64,000 nt of DNA, taken from assembly GCF_048544455.1 (NCBI RefSeq), contig NC_133537.1:13329541-13393540 (forward strand), written 5' to 3'. The position numbers and the translations under genes are program-made. This document shows, piece by piece, positions 63,619 to 64,000 of the stretch. The DNA is from Silene latifolia (lineage: Eukaryota > Streptophyta > Magnoliopsida > Caryophyllales > Caryophyllaceae). Numbering within the stretch: the stretch's first letter is position 1; each line of letters begins with the position of its first letter. The notes beneath the pieces were generated by a model. The model saw nothing but the letters and a program-made list of their open reading frames with translations. It had not been told where the DNA came from and searched no databases.

Positions 63619-64000
63619 TAATATGGAGTACTCCTGTCCAATATACTCATTGGAATAATGGGAAATGAATCCTTTTTTGACGTTAATGAGGATAATTACA
63701 ATTGGAATAATCATAATCCAAATCATGTTGAATGAATTTGGCCCAATTAATATGCTAATTTTATAATTGGAAAGGAATCCATTTTTTTATTAATTTTGTG
63801 GGAGATGCTGTTTTTTGAAGTTAATGAGGATAGTATTCAAATTACAGCTGCCAAATTTAACGCAAATCACACTATTGTTATTTGATGTAAATTCACAATT
63901 CTTAACAATACAGTTTGACAAATATAATATATGATTATGATAATATATGGTAATAATATTTTAATATATAGTCTTTCACCTAGTTATGACACATGGCATT
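63619..64000. other. AT-rich right edge, nothing recognised
   Basis: A repeated TTTTTTGA(A/C)GTTAATGAGGATA motif (63672-63693 and 63812-63833) suggests a local duplication. No gene is seen. Confidence 0.4.

Overview
This window is nuclear DNA of a flowering plant, probably a core eudicot and likely in the Caryophyllales. The grounds are intron-rich single-copy plant genes, dense Stowaway-type MITEs starting CTCCCTCYGTCC, Helitrons with terminal hairpins, and a Tat/Retand-like LTR element of the kind described from Silene. The order placement is inference; I have no database match.

Five host genes are supported, each with exon joins that keep the reading frame. They are: a DUF3527 protein (+, 10452-13569, with a probable leader exon near 7430 and a 14-codon uORF); a BRASSINOSTEROID-SIGNALING KINASE, closest by eye to BSK5 (+, 31452-36001, 10 exons, 492 aa); PCNA, the DNA-replication sliding clamp (-, 38663-36760, 4 exons, 262 aa); a PLS-class pentatricopeptide repeat protein, probably mitochondrial (+, 48144-49781); and a Pumilio RNA-binding protein of the APUM1/2 type (-, 60517-54060, 9 exons, 976 aa). 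BSK and PCNA are convergent, with 758 bp between their stop codons. The PCNA promoter has two E2F-type sites, site II (TCP-type) motifs and a TATA-like box.

Most of the rest is transposable-element DNA, and many elements can be bounded by target-site duplications (TSDs). The left part (1-7 kb) holds two 5'-truncated LINEs (an L1-type tail with RNase H and an RTE-type tail) and two solo LTRs, one with a 17-bp minisatellite. From 14.7 to 25.2 kb there is a hAT-like element and a nested pair: a 1.38 kb solo LTR (TSD TTATT) split by an 8.3 kb Tat/Retand-like element (TSD GTTTT). That element keeps both LTRs, broken gag and protease parts, a tandem array whose unit carries a palindrome, and antisense coding sequence with its own TATA-like box. 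From 26.5 to 30.7 kb there are nested and tandem Helitrons. From 38 to 47.9 kb there are a solo LTR in PCNA intron 1, a hAT-like element beside the PCNA promoter, a MULE-like candidate, LTR pieces, a CACTA end and a Harbinger MITE. Two related AGGGTTATTT-ended elements flank the PPR gene. From 51 to 53.3 kb a Harbinger MITE sits in a Helitron that sits in the 3' UTR of an RTE LINE.

The genes work in separate pathways (brassinosteroid and immune signalling, DNA replication, organelle RNA processing, mRNA control) and do not form a dedicated system. The main functional hint in the layout is that BSK and DUF3527 genes are neighbours, as I recall they are at several places in Arabidopsis. I found no rRNA, functional tRNA, CRISPR array or wholly new gene system.
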